From Sva-07 sp963698565 (GTDB taxonomy: Bacteria; Actinomycetota; Acidimicrobiia; Acidimicrobiales; Ilumatobacteraceae): a stretch of DNA of 64,000 bases. The notes under the pieces were generated by a model, which worked only from the letters and a program-made list of their open reading frames with translations, was not told the origin of the DNA and made no database searches. Position numbers and translations under genes: made by a program. Positions 34,250 through 41,806 of the stretch are shown piece after piece. Positions within the stretch are counted from its first letter, which is position 1. Every line of letters starts with the position of its first letter. The DNA lies in contig CAVORH010000028.1 of assembly GCA_963698565.1 (NCBI GenBank), positions 1 through 64,000 on the forward strand, read 5' to 3'.

Positions 34250-34786
34250 ATGGCCACCACGATCCTCGACCCGACGAGCGAGCGCACCGTCGCCGAGCGT
34301 CAGCGCATCGCCCGACCGGCATCGCTGGAGGGTCTGACGGTCGGCTTGCTCGACATCTCCAAACCACGCGGCAACGTGTTCCTCGATCGCATCGAGCAGC
34401 GACTCGTCGAGGTCGGCGCCGACGTCAAGCGGTACCGCAAGCCCACGTTCACGAAGCCGGCGCCCGTCGACCTGCGCCATCAGATCTCGATCGAGTGCCA
34501 GGTCGTGATCGAGGCGCTCGCCGATTGAGGCAGTTGCACGTCGTGCAGTGTGCACGACATCAGCGATCTGGAGATCCGAGGCGTGCCGGGCATGTTCATC
34601 GCGTCCGAGCAGTTCGTCGACGCGGCGATCGCCCAGTCGGCGTCGTTGGGCTTTCCGTCGGTTGCCCGCGTGTTCACGCCGCACCCGATCCAGGACCGCA
34701 CCGACGACGAGATGATCGCCTACGCCGACGCCGCCTTCGACGACATCCTCGCCAGCGTCACGTCCGGGGTCAGCCCCCAGGCGTGA
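34250..34786 (+). CDS. UGSC-family selenoprotein (in-frame UGA = selenocysteine at residue 93)
   Basis: 178 aa if the TGA at 34526-34528 is read as selenocysteine. The frame continues past it without a break: the codons after TGA give GSCTSC, so the motif is U93-G-S-C96-T-S-C99, the defining UGSC motif, and the length fits that family. Standard gene callers would split it into a 92-aa piece and a 78-aa piece. N-terminal landmarks are GLLDISKPRGNVFLDRIE and FTKPAPVDLR; after the motif come GVPGMFIASEQFVDAAIAQ and ARVFTPHPIQDRTDDE. A stem-loop just after the UGA has the spacing of a bacterial SECIS. The last residues (VTSGVSPQA) are encoded by a degenerate palindrome, P6. Activity is unknown. 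Confidence 0.85.
34526..34558 (+). promoter_or_regulatory. UGA selenocysteine codon and candidate bacterial SECIS hairpin
   Basis: The hairpin is GTCGTGCA (34540-34547), loop GTG, TGCACGAC (34551-34558), a perfect 8-bp stem. The loop starts 19 nt after the UGA and begins with G, which meets the published description of bacterial SECIS elements (short loop, a G in the first two loop positions, 16-37 nt from the UGA). Folding energy was not computed. Confidence 0.7.
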
Positions 34787-34787
34787 C
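34757..34787. repeat. Degenerate palindrome P6 (class B) at the end of the UGSC gene
   Basis: GTCACGTCC, GGGGTCAGCCCC, AGGCGTGAC. It has lost one core base relative to the other copies. It overlaps the 3' end of the selenoprotein gene and supplies its stop codon. Confidence 0.65.
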
Positions 34788-34807
34788 ACCACACGAGTCC
34801 GGAACTT

Positions 34808-34842
34808 GCCTGGATCCTCGCGCTGAGCGCGACGATCCAGGC
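34808..34842. terminator. Hairpin sharing GATCCAGGC with the 25.6 kb element
   Basis: GCCTGGATC pairs with GATCCAGGC, with an inner TCGCGC-TGA-GCGCGA stem, nearly perfect over 16 bp. It lies between the convergent stops at 34786 and 34866. The right half plus flank (GATCCAGGCAGATTTCGGG) matches the hairpin at 25644-25714. Confidence 0.7.
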
Positions 34843-34865
34843 AGATTTCGGGTGGGTTGGGGATC

Positions 34866-35747
34866 TCAGCCGAGGGCGGCGATCGCTGCGGCGGTGGCGA
34901 GCACGCGGCGAGCGTTGTCGACGTGGAGGTTCTCGATCATCCGCCCATCGACGGTGACGACTCCCCGGCCGTCGGCGACCGCTTCGTCGAATGCTGCGAT
35001 CACCCGCTCGGCGTAGTCGATCTCGTCGGCAGACGGGGCCCACATCTCGTTGGCAGGCTCGACCTGCGTCGGGTGGATCAGCGTCTTGCCGTCGAAACCC
35101 ATCTCCATTCCCTGGCGGCACTCGGCCTCGAAACCCTCGGGGTTCTTCACGTCGTTGTACACGCCGTCGAGGATCACCTTGCCCGCCTCTCGGGCTGCGA
35201 GCAGCGCGGTCGCCAGGTGCGGTACCAGCGGGTGCCGGCTCGCAACCAGTGGCGACCGCAGCTCCTTGGCGAGATCGTTGGTGCCCATCACGAGCACGGT
35301 CACGCGGGGGTGGGCAGCGATCGAACGGACGTCGAAGACCGCGGTCGGCGTCTCGATCATCGGCCAGATCGCCACGCTCGACGGAGCGCCCGCGTCATCG
35401 AGCAGCGCCGACACCTGATCGACGTAGTCGACCGAGTCGACCTTCGGGATCACGACGGCTGCCGGCCCCGCGGCACCGGCCGTCCTGACGTCGTCGCTCC
35501 CCCATTGCGTGTCGAGACCGTTGCAGCGGATCGTCAGTTCACGGTTCCCGTAGCGACCCGACTGCACTGCCGCGACCGCCTTCGCACGGGCGTCGGGTTT
35601 GGCGTCGGGGGCGACCGCATCCTCGAGGTCGAAGATGATCGCGTCGGCTGGGATCGTCTGCGCCTTCTCGAGGGCTCGGTCGTTGGCCGCCGGCATGTAC
35701 AGCACCGATCGGCGGGGTCGGAGTTCGTCGGTCTGGTTGTCGGTCAT
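34866..35747 (-). CDS. HpcH/HpaI (CitE-like) CoA-ester lyase
   Basis: 293 aa, TIM-barrel lyase of the malyl-CoA/citramalyl-CoA lyase group. SVLYMPAANDRALEKA is the N-terminal CoA-binding strand, IFDLEDAVAP carries the metal-binding Glu/Asp, PKVDSVDYVDQV follows, then IWPMIETPTAVFDVRSIA with the second metal Glu and GFDGKTLIHPTQVEPAN at the C-terminus. GAGGAG lies 5 nt before ATG 35747. It is 10 nt after a second, longer lyase gene, and MaoC and MutY lie upstream. In actinobacteria such paired lyases with MaoC belong to the ethylmalonyl-CoA pathway (malyl-CoA/methylmalyl-CoA cleavage); exact substrate is not fixed. Confidence 0.85.
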   Translation of the reverse strand: MTDNQTDELRPRRSVLYMPAANDRALEKAQTIPADAIIFDLEDAVAPDAKPDARAKAVAAVQSGRYGNRELTIRCNGLDTQWGSDDVRTAGAAGPAAVVIPKVDSVDYVDQVSALLDDAGAPSSVAIWPMIETPTAVFDVRSIAAHPRVTVLVMGTNDLAKELRSPLVASRHPLVPHLATALLAAREAGKVILDGVYNDVKNPEGFEAECRQGMEMGFDGKTLIHPTQVEPANEMWAPSADEIDYAERVIAAFDEAVADGRGVVTVDGRMIENLHVDNARRVLATAAAIAALG

Positions 35748-35757
35748 CGCTGTCTCC

Positions 35758-36822
35758 TCAGAAGCCGTAGAGGGCGGCGAGTTCGGGGTCGCGCTCGGCG
35801 AGCGCCTGGGCGAGTTCGACGACGACGCGGCACTGCTTGACCGAGGCATCGTCCTCCATCTTGCCGTCGAGCATGAGGGCGCCCGTGCCGTCACCCATGG
35901 CGTCGATCACCCGTTGGGCGTGGGCGACATCGGCCGGATCGGGGCTGAAGACCTTCTTGGCGATGCCGATCTGAACGGGGTGGAGACTCCAGGCACCGAC
36001 ACAACCGAGCAGGTAGGCGTTGCGGAACTGGTCCTCGCAGGCAACGGTGTCCTTGATGTCGCCGAAGGGCCCGTAGAACGGCAGGATCCCGTTGGTGACG
36101 CAGGCGTCGACCATGCGGGCGATCGTGTAGTGCCACAGATCCTGCTGGTACGTGGTGCGGTCGGACTCGATGTCGGAGTTGCCCTCGGCATCGACGGCGG
36201 GATCAGCACGAACCAGGTAGCCGGGGTGTCCGCCACCGACCCGGGTCGTCTTCATCCGGCGGTTGGCGGCGAGATCGGCCGGGCCGAGCGACAACCCCTG
36301 CATCCGCGGCGACGCCGCGCAGATCTCCTCGACGTTGGCGACGCCCCTGGCCGTCTCCAGGATCGCGTGCACCAGGAGCGGCTCGGTGAGCCCGGCCTTC
36401 GCCTCGAGTTGGGCGAGCAACCGGTCGACGTAGTGGATGTCCTCGGGGCCCTCGACCTTCGGGATCATGATCACGTCGAGCGCCTCACCGGCCTCGAGCA
36501 CGGCGGCGGTCAGGTCGTCGAGACCCCACGGGGAATCGAGGCTGTTGACGCGGGTCCAGAACTGGGTGTCTCCGAAGTCGACCGTCTGGGCGACCTCGAT
36601 CAAACCGGCGCGAGCGGCCTCCTTCTGATCGGCGGGGACGCCGTCTTCGAGATTGGCGAGCAGGATGTCGACCGTCGGAGCGATCTCCGGCACCTTGGAA
36701 CGCATCTTCTCGTTGGCAGCCGGGAAGAAGTGGATCATCCGACTCGGCGGGAACGGGATCTCACGGACGGGATCAGGGGCCCCGACGGCGAGTGGGCGGA
36801 AGAAGTCTCGGGCTGGACGCAC
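35758..36822 (-). CDS. HpcH/HpaI-type L-malyl-CoA/beta-methylmalyl-CoA lyase-like enzyme
   Basis: 354 aa from GTG 36822. The N-terminus VRPARDFFRPLAVGAPDPVR and PSRMIHFFPAANEKM is the long leader of the larger malyl-CoA lyases, followed by ILLANLEDGVPADQK (metal-binding Glu), IMIPKVEGPEDIHYVD, LVHAILETARGVANVEEI (second metal Glu), then GGGHPGYLV and the AWSLHPVQIGIAKKVF C-terminal substrate lid. It should cleave (2R,3S)-beta-methylmalyl-CoA to glyoxylate and propionyl-CoA and/or malyl-CoA to glyoxylate and acetyl-CoA. A TACGGT box 6 nt before the GTG fits a leaderless start. This is the stronger candidate of the two lyases for the ethylmalonyl-CoA pathway. Confidence 0.84.
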   Translation of the reverse strand: MRPARDFFRPLAVGAPDPVREIPFPPSRMIHFFPAANEKMRSKVPEIAPTVDILLANLEDGVPADQKEAARAGLIEVAQTVDFGDTQFWTRVNSLDSPWGLDDLTAAVLEAGEALDVIMIPKVEGPEDIHYVDRLLAQLEAKAGLTEPLLVHAILETARGVANVEEICAASPRMQGLSLGPADLAANRRMKTTRVGGGHPGYLVRADPAVDAEGNSDIESDRTTYQQDLWHYTIARMVDACVTNGILPFYGPFGDIKDTVACEDQFRNAYLLGCVGAWSLHPVQIGIAKKVFSPDPADVAHAQRVIDAMGDGTGALMLDGKMEDDASVKQCRVVVELAQALAERDPELAALYGF

Positions 36823-36862
36823 GCTGCAACCGTAGATCTGGTGACCGACCCCGACCAATCCG

Positions 36863-36905
36863 CCCGGTGTCACGCCGGGGGTCTGACCCCTGGCGTGACA
36901 CCGGG
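36863..36905. repeat. Palindrome P7 (class B) overlapping the end of mutY
   Basis: CCCGGTGTCACGCC, core GGGGTCTGACCCC, GGCGTGACACCGGG. On the minus strand it encodes the last MutY residues (GVTPGVRPPA) and the stop codon. Confidence 0.92.
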
Positions 36906-37718
36906 GAGGCTGAGGGTGGCGCCGTCGGAGTGGACGAGGCCGTCGAGCACCAGGCCGGCGACGATGCGGGCGTCGAAGTCCGCCGCCGGACGGGGACGCT
37001 CGCCGAGTGCCTCGAGCACCCTGCCCCTGGCCTGGCGATCGCTGCCCTCGAACGGCGCCTGACGAGCGCTGACCCCCGCAGAGCCGACGGCGGGGTCGGG
37101 GTCGGGGCGGCCGGCACGGTTCCATCGACACGACGATGCGAGCGGACAGGCATCGCATCGGGGGCTCGGGCGGCACACGGTGGCACCGAGGTCCATGAAC
37201 ACCTGGTTCCAGAGCCATCCCTGGCCCGCCGGCACCAACTCGTCGGCCAGCGCCTGCGCGCGCTTCGGTGTCAACCGCTCACCGTCGGATCGAGCGAGGA
37301 TGCGAGCGATGTTCGTGTCGACCACGGCCACGTCGCGCTCGAAGGCGAACGCCATCACCGCCCGGGCCGTGTAGGGCCCGATGCCCGGGAGGGCGAGCAG
37401 CCCGTCGAGGTCGTCGGGCAGACATCCACCGTGCCGATCGACCACCACCGACGCAGCGAGATGCAGGTTCCGGGCCCGCCGCGGATAGCCGAGGCCCTGC
37501 CACAGGCGCAGGACATCGGCGAGCGGTGCTGCTGCGCACGCTCCCGGCGTCGGGAACGCATCGAGGAACGCGGCCCACTTCGGGACGACGCGGTCGGCTT
37601 GGGTCTGCTGCAGCATCACCTCCGCGACGAGGATCCGCCACGGGTCGCGCTCGCGCCGCCACGGCAGGTCGCGCAGATCGTGGGCACCCCACGCCAGCAC
37701 GGCGCCAGGGTCGATCAC
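36870..37718 (-). CDS. mutY: A/G-specific adenine glycosylase MutY
   Basis: 282 aa from GTG 37718. It removes adenine opposite 8-oxoguanine. LPWRRERDPWRILVAEVMLQQTQADRV contains the catalytic Glu, LPGIGPYTARAVMAFAF is the helix-hairpin-helix and VDTNIARILAR carries the catalytic Asp. The [4Fe-4S] loop reads CRPSPRCDACPLASSC, with C-x5-C-x2-C-x5-C spacing instead of the usual C-x6 first gap. No C-terminal NUDIX domain is present. The C-terminal tail is encoded by palindrome P7. The GTG follows the MaoC stop by 19 nt; a longer reading to 37796 overlaps MaoC and is less likely. Confidence 0.88.
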   Translation of the reverse strand: MIDPGAVLAWGAHDLRDLPWRRERDPWRILVAEVMLQQTQADRVVPKWAAFLDAFPTPGACAAAPLADVLRLWQGLGYPRRARNLHLAASVVVDRHGGCLPDDLDGLLALPGIGPYTARAVMAFAFERDVAVVDTNIARILARSDGERLTPKRAQALADELVPAGQGWLWNQVFMDLGATVCRPSPRCDACPLASSCRWNRAGRPDPDPAVGSAGVSARQAPFEGSDRQARGRVLEALGERPRPAADFDARIVAGLVLDGLVHSDGATLSLPGVTPGVRPPA

Positions 37719-37737
37719 GACGGCCAGCGCCGCAGGC

Positions 37738-38253
37738 TCAGTCGGCCCAGACGTCGGTGCCGTCGTAGGGCCGCTTGCGCTCCGGAGCGAACTCACGCTT
37801 CCAGATCAAGACCTTGCGCGTGAAGTAGCAGACTTCCTTGCCGTCCTGGTTGAAGCCCTTCGTCTCGACCTTGACGATCCCGCGGTCCGGCTTCGACTTC
37901 GACTCGGTGACCTCGAGCACTCGGGTCTCGGCGTGGATCGTGTCACCGTGGAACGTCGGGAACTTGTGCTGCAGCGTCTCGACCTCGAGGTTGGCGATCG
38001 CCGCACCGCTCACGTCCGGCACGCTCATGCCGAGACACAGGCTGTAGACGAGGTTGCCGACCACGACGTTGCGTCCCTGCACCGATTCGGCGGCGAACCA
38101 GTCGTTGGTGTGCAACGGATGGTGGTTCATGGTGATCATGCAGAACAGATGGTCGTCGTACTCCGTGATCGTCTTGCCGGGCCAGTGGCGCAGGATGTCG
38201 CCCGGGGTGAAGTCCTCGAGGTATCGACCGAAGGGGCGTTCGTGCACTGTCAT
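37738..38253 (-). CDS. MaoC-family dehydratase (mesaconyl-CoA hydratase-like)
   Basis: 171 aa hotdog-fold hydratase. The N-terminus reads GRYLEDFTPGDILRHWPGKT, with the MaoC motif in YDDHLFCMITMNHHPLHTNDWFA, where the Asp and His are catalytic. Next come VVGNLVYSLCLGMSVPDVSG and FPTFHGDTIHAETRVLEV (hydratase motif). The pattern matches actinobacterial mesaconyl-CoA hydratases of the ethylmalonyl-CoA pathway, which convert mesaconyl-C1-CoA to beta-methylmalyl-CoA; two candidate lyases lie downstream. It is separated from them by mutY. Confidence 0.85.
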   Translation of the reverse strand: MTVHERPFGRYLEDFTPGDILRHWPGKTITEYDDHLFCMITMNHHPLHTNDWFAAESVQGRNVVVGNLVYSLCLGMSVPDVSGAAIANLEVETLQHKFPTFHGDTIHAETRVLEVTESKSKPDRGIVKVETKGFNQDGKEVCYFTRKVLIWKREFAPERKRPYDGTDVWAD

Positions 38254-38313
38254 GGACCCGACGGTACTGCCCGATCGGGGGCGCGACGAAAGCCGCATCG
38301 GGGGTTCACCCAC

Positions 38314-39672
38314 TCAGCGGTCGTGGGGTGTGTCGTCCCCTGAGGTCGGGGGTGACGCGTCGGGTTCGGTCGGGCGCGACGTGTCGGCCTCGGGCTTCAA
38401 CACTGCCTGCAGTGCGGGATCCTCGTCCTCGTCGACGAGCTGACGACGACCACCGAACCGCAGCGCGAAGTCGATGCGGGATTCGCCCTTCTCCGACTCG
38501 GCCCGCGCCAGGTCGCGGAGCCGCACCAGCCGGTCCCGCTTCTCGATCTTCCACGGCCCGACGCGCAGCGACGCGTACGCCAGCGCGCCGAGGGCGATCG
38601 GCATCAGGTACTGCGCGAGGCGATAGGTGCCGATCGACGCGACCGCCACCCGTCGCGGAATTCCGAAACCGACGAGCGTGGTCAGGTAGGTGGCATCGAC
38701 GACACCGAGTCCACCGGGCAGGATCGGAATCGCTGCGAGCACGTTGGCCAGTCCGAACGCCACGAGGAGCGCATCGAGGCTCAGCGTCCCGCCGAACGCG
38801 CGGACGAACACCCAGAGCGACGCGGCGTCGAGCAGCCAGTTCGCCAGCGCCCAGAACACCACCTTGCGCAGGAGCTGGCGGTCGCTGATCAGCTCCTCGA
38901 GCCGTTCGGCCATCTGGTGGAGGGCCGTCGCGAACTTGTCCTCGTCGAGGCGGAGCTTCCGAGCGATCCACCGCACGAGCCGTTCGGCGCGGCCCGATCC
39001 GTCCATGACACCGATCACGAGAGCGGCAGCGATCCCGATGATGATGATGCCGGCCAACGCCGCCATGCTGTAGGCCTCGTTCACACCGCGGAACGGGACC
39101 GACATGATCAGCCCGGTCCAGAAGATGATGTTGAGCACGACCGCCGAGCCGATGCCGGACATCGCCAGCGCGAACCCCGCGTCGGGACCGCGGATGCCCG
39201 ACAGCGTCATCAGGCGGTACCCGAGCGCAGAACTCGCCGCGTTCCCGCCCGGGACGATGTTCGACAACGCCTTGGTGCTCAGCTGGATGCGGAACATCCG
39301 CGCCATCGAGACCTGGCTACCGGCGGTGCCGAGCGTCGCCCGCGTGAGCAGCGAGTAGCAGAACAGCGCCAGGAGCTGGAGCACGAACCCGGCTGCGAGG
39401 AGACCGGGGTTGACCTCACGGGCGGTCTCGATCGCCTGCCGGAACCCGCTGAGCACCGGTGGCAGCAGGAACACGGCAACGACGATGAACAGCAGCGCCT
39501 TGATCGTGAACCGGACCGGTCGGATCCGGGGCTTCGTGTCGTTCGGGTTGCGCACCAGGGCAGGCAGCTCACCGGTGGGCAGCACCCCGCGATCCATCTC
39601 GTGCGTGGTGTCGTGGACACCGTCGAGCGACCCGCGGACGGCGTCCGACTCGCTCTCGACTCGATCCGTCAC
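38314..39672 (-). CDS. LPG-synthase/flippase-like integral membrane protein (UPF0104)
   Basis: 452 aa. After a 55-residue cytoplasmic start, seven to eight helices carry the lysylphosphatidylglycerol flippase (UPF0104) features: LSTKALSNIVPGGNAASSALGYRL, and GGLGVVDATYLTTLVGFGIP near the end. The catalytic synthetase half of MprF is absent, so it is a transport or flippase-like module only. The C-terminal 60 residues are hydrophilic. A role in lipid or polyprenyl-linked sugar translocation is inferred. Confidence 0.78.
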   Translation of the reverse strand: MTDRVESESDAVRGSLDGVHDTTHEMDRGVLPTGELPALVRNPNDTKPRIRPVRFTIKALLFIVVAVFLLPPVLSGFRQAIETAREVNPGLLAAGFVLQLLALFCYSLLTRATLGTAGSQVSMARMFRIQLSTKALSNIVPGGNAASSALGYRLMTLSGIRGPDAGFALAMSGIGSAVVLNIIFWTGLIMSVPFRGVNEAYSMAALAGIIIIGIAAALVIGVMDGSGRAERLVRWIARKLRLDEDKFATALHQMAERLEELISDRQLLRKVVFWALANWLLDAASLWVFVRAFGGTLSLDALLVAFGLANVLAAIPILPGGLGVVDATYLTTLVGFGIPRRVAVASIGTYRLAQYLMPIALGALAYASLRVGPWKIEKRDRLVRLRDLARAESEKGESRIDFALRFGGRRQLVDEDEDPALQAVLKPEADTSRPTEPDASPPTSGDDTPHDR

Positions 39673-39696
39673 CGGTCCTTCCTACCAACTCATCCG

Positions 39697-40680
39697 TCAG
39701 AACCGTTGGACCAGCTCGCGCAGGCGTGCCCGCAGGTCGGCGCTGGACTCCGACGGGGTCTTTCCGAGGTGGACCACCACCAGCTCACGGTCCGGGACGA
39801 TCACGACGTACTGGCCCTCGTGGCCATGACACGCCAGGCTGCCCGGAAGCTCCGGCCACATCCACCAGTGGCGACCGTACTCACAGCCGTTCTCCGGATC
39901 GAGCGCCGAGAAGCCGCGGGCGTGCGCCGACCAGCCGACGGGAAGGATCCGCCGCCCCTCCACGGTCACACCGTCATGGCGGTACAGCTCACCGAACTTC
40001 GCGAAGTCCCTGGCGGTGGCGTACACGTACGACGAGCCCACGAAATCGCCGGCGTCGTCGAACTTGGGGATCGCCGACGACATCCCGACGGGCCCGAACA
40101 GCCGGTCGCCCAGGAACGTCTCCATGGCAGCGCGACGAGCGACGGGGTCGCCGCCGGGGCCACCGCTCACGATGTCGCCGATGATGCGGGCGATGATGTT
40201 CGTGGTGCCCGACGAGTAGTTGTAGAACGTCCCGGGCTCGTGCTCGAGGGGAAGAGAAGCGGCGAAGGCGGCATGGCTCGGGCCGCTCTCGCCGAACAGC
40301 ATCTCCAGACAGTCCGACACGCCGTCGTCGACGTAGTCCTCGACGAACCTGAGCCCCGAACGCATCTCGAGGAGCTGCAGCAGGGTGATCTCGGCCTTGT
40401 CGGTTCCTGCCCACTCCGGTACCGCTGCCGGTGCGTCGACGTCGATCAGCCCATCGGCGACGAGCAGCCCGACCGCGGCGTGCGTGATCGACTTCGCCAT
40501 GCTCCACGACGTGAGCGTGGACTCGGCCGTGATCTCGATCTCCGGCTGGAAGATGTTCTCCGGCTGCACGCCATAACGCTCGGCGACCACCTCGCCGCGT
40601 TGCTGCACCACCAACGCCAGGGTGATCCCGTCCGGCCGGGCGAACAGATCGTCGATCAGGACGTCGGTGGGCGACTGCAC
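39697..40680 (-). CDS. Class C beta-lactamase-family serine hydrolase
   Basis: 327 aa. SxxK nucleophile motif is SMAK (LTSWSMAKSITHAAVGLLV), the YxN motif is YNYSSGTTN (about residue 165), and the third motif region is HEGQYVVIV near the C-terminus. There is no signal peptide, so it is likely cytoplasmic and an esterase or D-aminopeptidase relative rather than a resistance enzyme. GTG 40680 is chosen because TAACGT lies exactly 7 nt upstream; a longer start at 40704 lacks such support. It lies between the flippase-like gene and the ArsA pair. Confidence 0.85.
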   Translation of the reverse strand: MQSPTDVLIDDLFARPDGITLALVVQQRGEVVAERYGVQPENIFQPEIEITAESTLTSWSMAKSITHAAVGLLVADGLIDVDAPAAVPEWAGTDKAEITLLQLLEMRSGLRFVEDYVDDGVSDCLEMLFGESGPSHAAFAASLPLEHEPGTFYNYSSGTTNIIARIIGDIVSGGPGGDPVARRAAMETFLGDRLFGPVGMSSAIPKFDDAGDFVGSSYVYATARDFAKFGELYRHDGVTVEGRRILPVGWSAHARGFSALDPENGCEYGRHWWMWPELPGSLACHGHEGQYVVIVPDRELVVVHLGKTPSESSADLRARLRELVQRF

Positions 40681-40690
40681 CCGTCCGACG

Positions 40691-41806
40691 TTACTTGCCA
40701 CCAACGAGCCGATCGGCGAGCCCGATCAGCCCCTCGACATCGTGCACATCGACCGACATCAACGGCAGCTCGACGACGACGACGTCCTCGGCCAGATCGG
40801 CGAGGATCGCGATCTCGTCGCGCTCGGCGGTTGCCAGGTCGGTCAGTTCGTCGTGCCAGGCGACGTGGTCGGTCAGTGGACCGTCGCCGATGTCGGCCAG
40901 CGTGGCGCGATCCGCCGGTGTCAGCGGCTCCGGCATCGGATGGATCAGGTTGACCACGACACCGGCGAACGGGAAGTCACCGTCGCGCAGCGCACCGATC
41001 AGGTGCTCGGCCTCGCCGACCGCCTCAGCTCGAGGGCTCGACACCACCACGAAGGTCGCGGCCGGCGAGCGCAACAGCACCGACACCTCCTCGGCGCGCG
41101 AACGCAGCCCGGGCTCGATGTTGGCGAGCGACCGGAAGAACTCGACGGTGTCCTCGACGATCTGCGGCCCGGCAAGGCGGCGCACCGCCCACAGGAACAT
41201 CGATGCTGCGGCATTGGTGACCTTGGCGAACGCCCGCTGACCCGCCGTGAGGGTGCGGTAGACCGGATGGCCGAGGAAGCCGATCAGGCGGTCCGGCGCT
41301 TCGAGGAGGTCGATCGCATGGCGCGACGGCGGCGTGTCGACGATCACCAGGTCCCACTCCCCGCTCGTGTGGAGCTGGTGGAGACGCTCGATCGCCATGT
41401 ACTCCTGGGCACCGGAGAGCGACCCCGAGATCGCCCGGTACACGGGGTTCTCCAGGATCGCGTCGGCCTGCTTCGCGCTCGACGTCTGTTCCCGCACGAG
41501 CCGATCGAAGGTGGATGCCGCATCGAGCATCAGGGCCCACAGCTCGCCCTTGCCGACACCGGGCAGACCGGTGACCTGGTGGGGTGCATCGGCGGCGGCA
41601 CCGGCATCGAGACCGAGGGCATCGGCCAGCCGGCGAGCCGGGTCGACCGTCACGACGACCACGCGGCGACCGGCGCGCGCAGCCGCGACCCCGAGTGCGG
41701 CGGCCGTCGTGGTCTTGCCGACCCCACCCGGACCGCAGGTGACGATCAGACCGGCCGTCGCCACCGCGCTGGCGAACGACTCGGCCACGGTGTCGGTCGT
41801 CGTCAT
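40691..41806 (-). CDS. ArsA/Get3-like ATPase, first subunit
   Basis: 371 aa. The P-loop reads GPGGVGKTTTAAALG, which keeps the Walker A lysine but has Pro where the family's signature lysine normally sits (GKGGVGKT). VVTVDPARRLADALGL is the A-loop/switch I region, and LVIVDTPPSRHAIDLL carries the switch II DTPP. The ORF overlaps the second ATPase gene by 4 bp (ATGA). The pair resembles the actinobacterial Get3-like couple (Rv3679-Rv3680 of M. tuberculosis), which forms a heterodimer. Function in tail-anchored protein handling or otherwise is unproven. Confidence 0.9.
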   Translation of the reverse strand: MTTTDTVAESFASAVATAGLIVTCGPGGVGKTTTAAALGVAAARAGRRVVVVTVDPARRLADALGLDAGAAADAPHQVTGLPGVGKGELWALMLDAASTFDRLVREQTSSAKQADAILENPVYRAISGSLSGAQEYMAIERLHQLHTSGEWDLVIVDTPPSRHAIDLLEAPDRLIGFLGHPVYRTLTAGQRAFAKVTNAAASMFLWAVRRLAGPQIVEDTVEFFRSLANIEPGLRSRAEEVSVLLRSPAATFVVVSSPRAEAVGEAEHLIGALRDGDFPFAGVVVNLIHPMPEPLTPADRATLADIGDGPLTDHVAWHDELTDLATAERDEIAILADLAEDVVVVELPLMSVDVHDVEGLIGLADRLVGGK

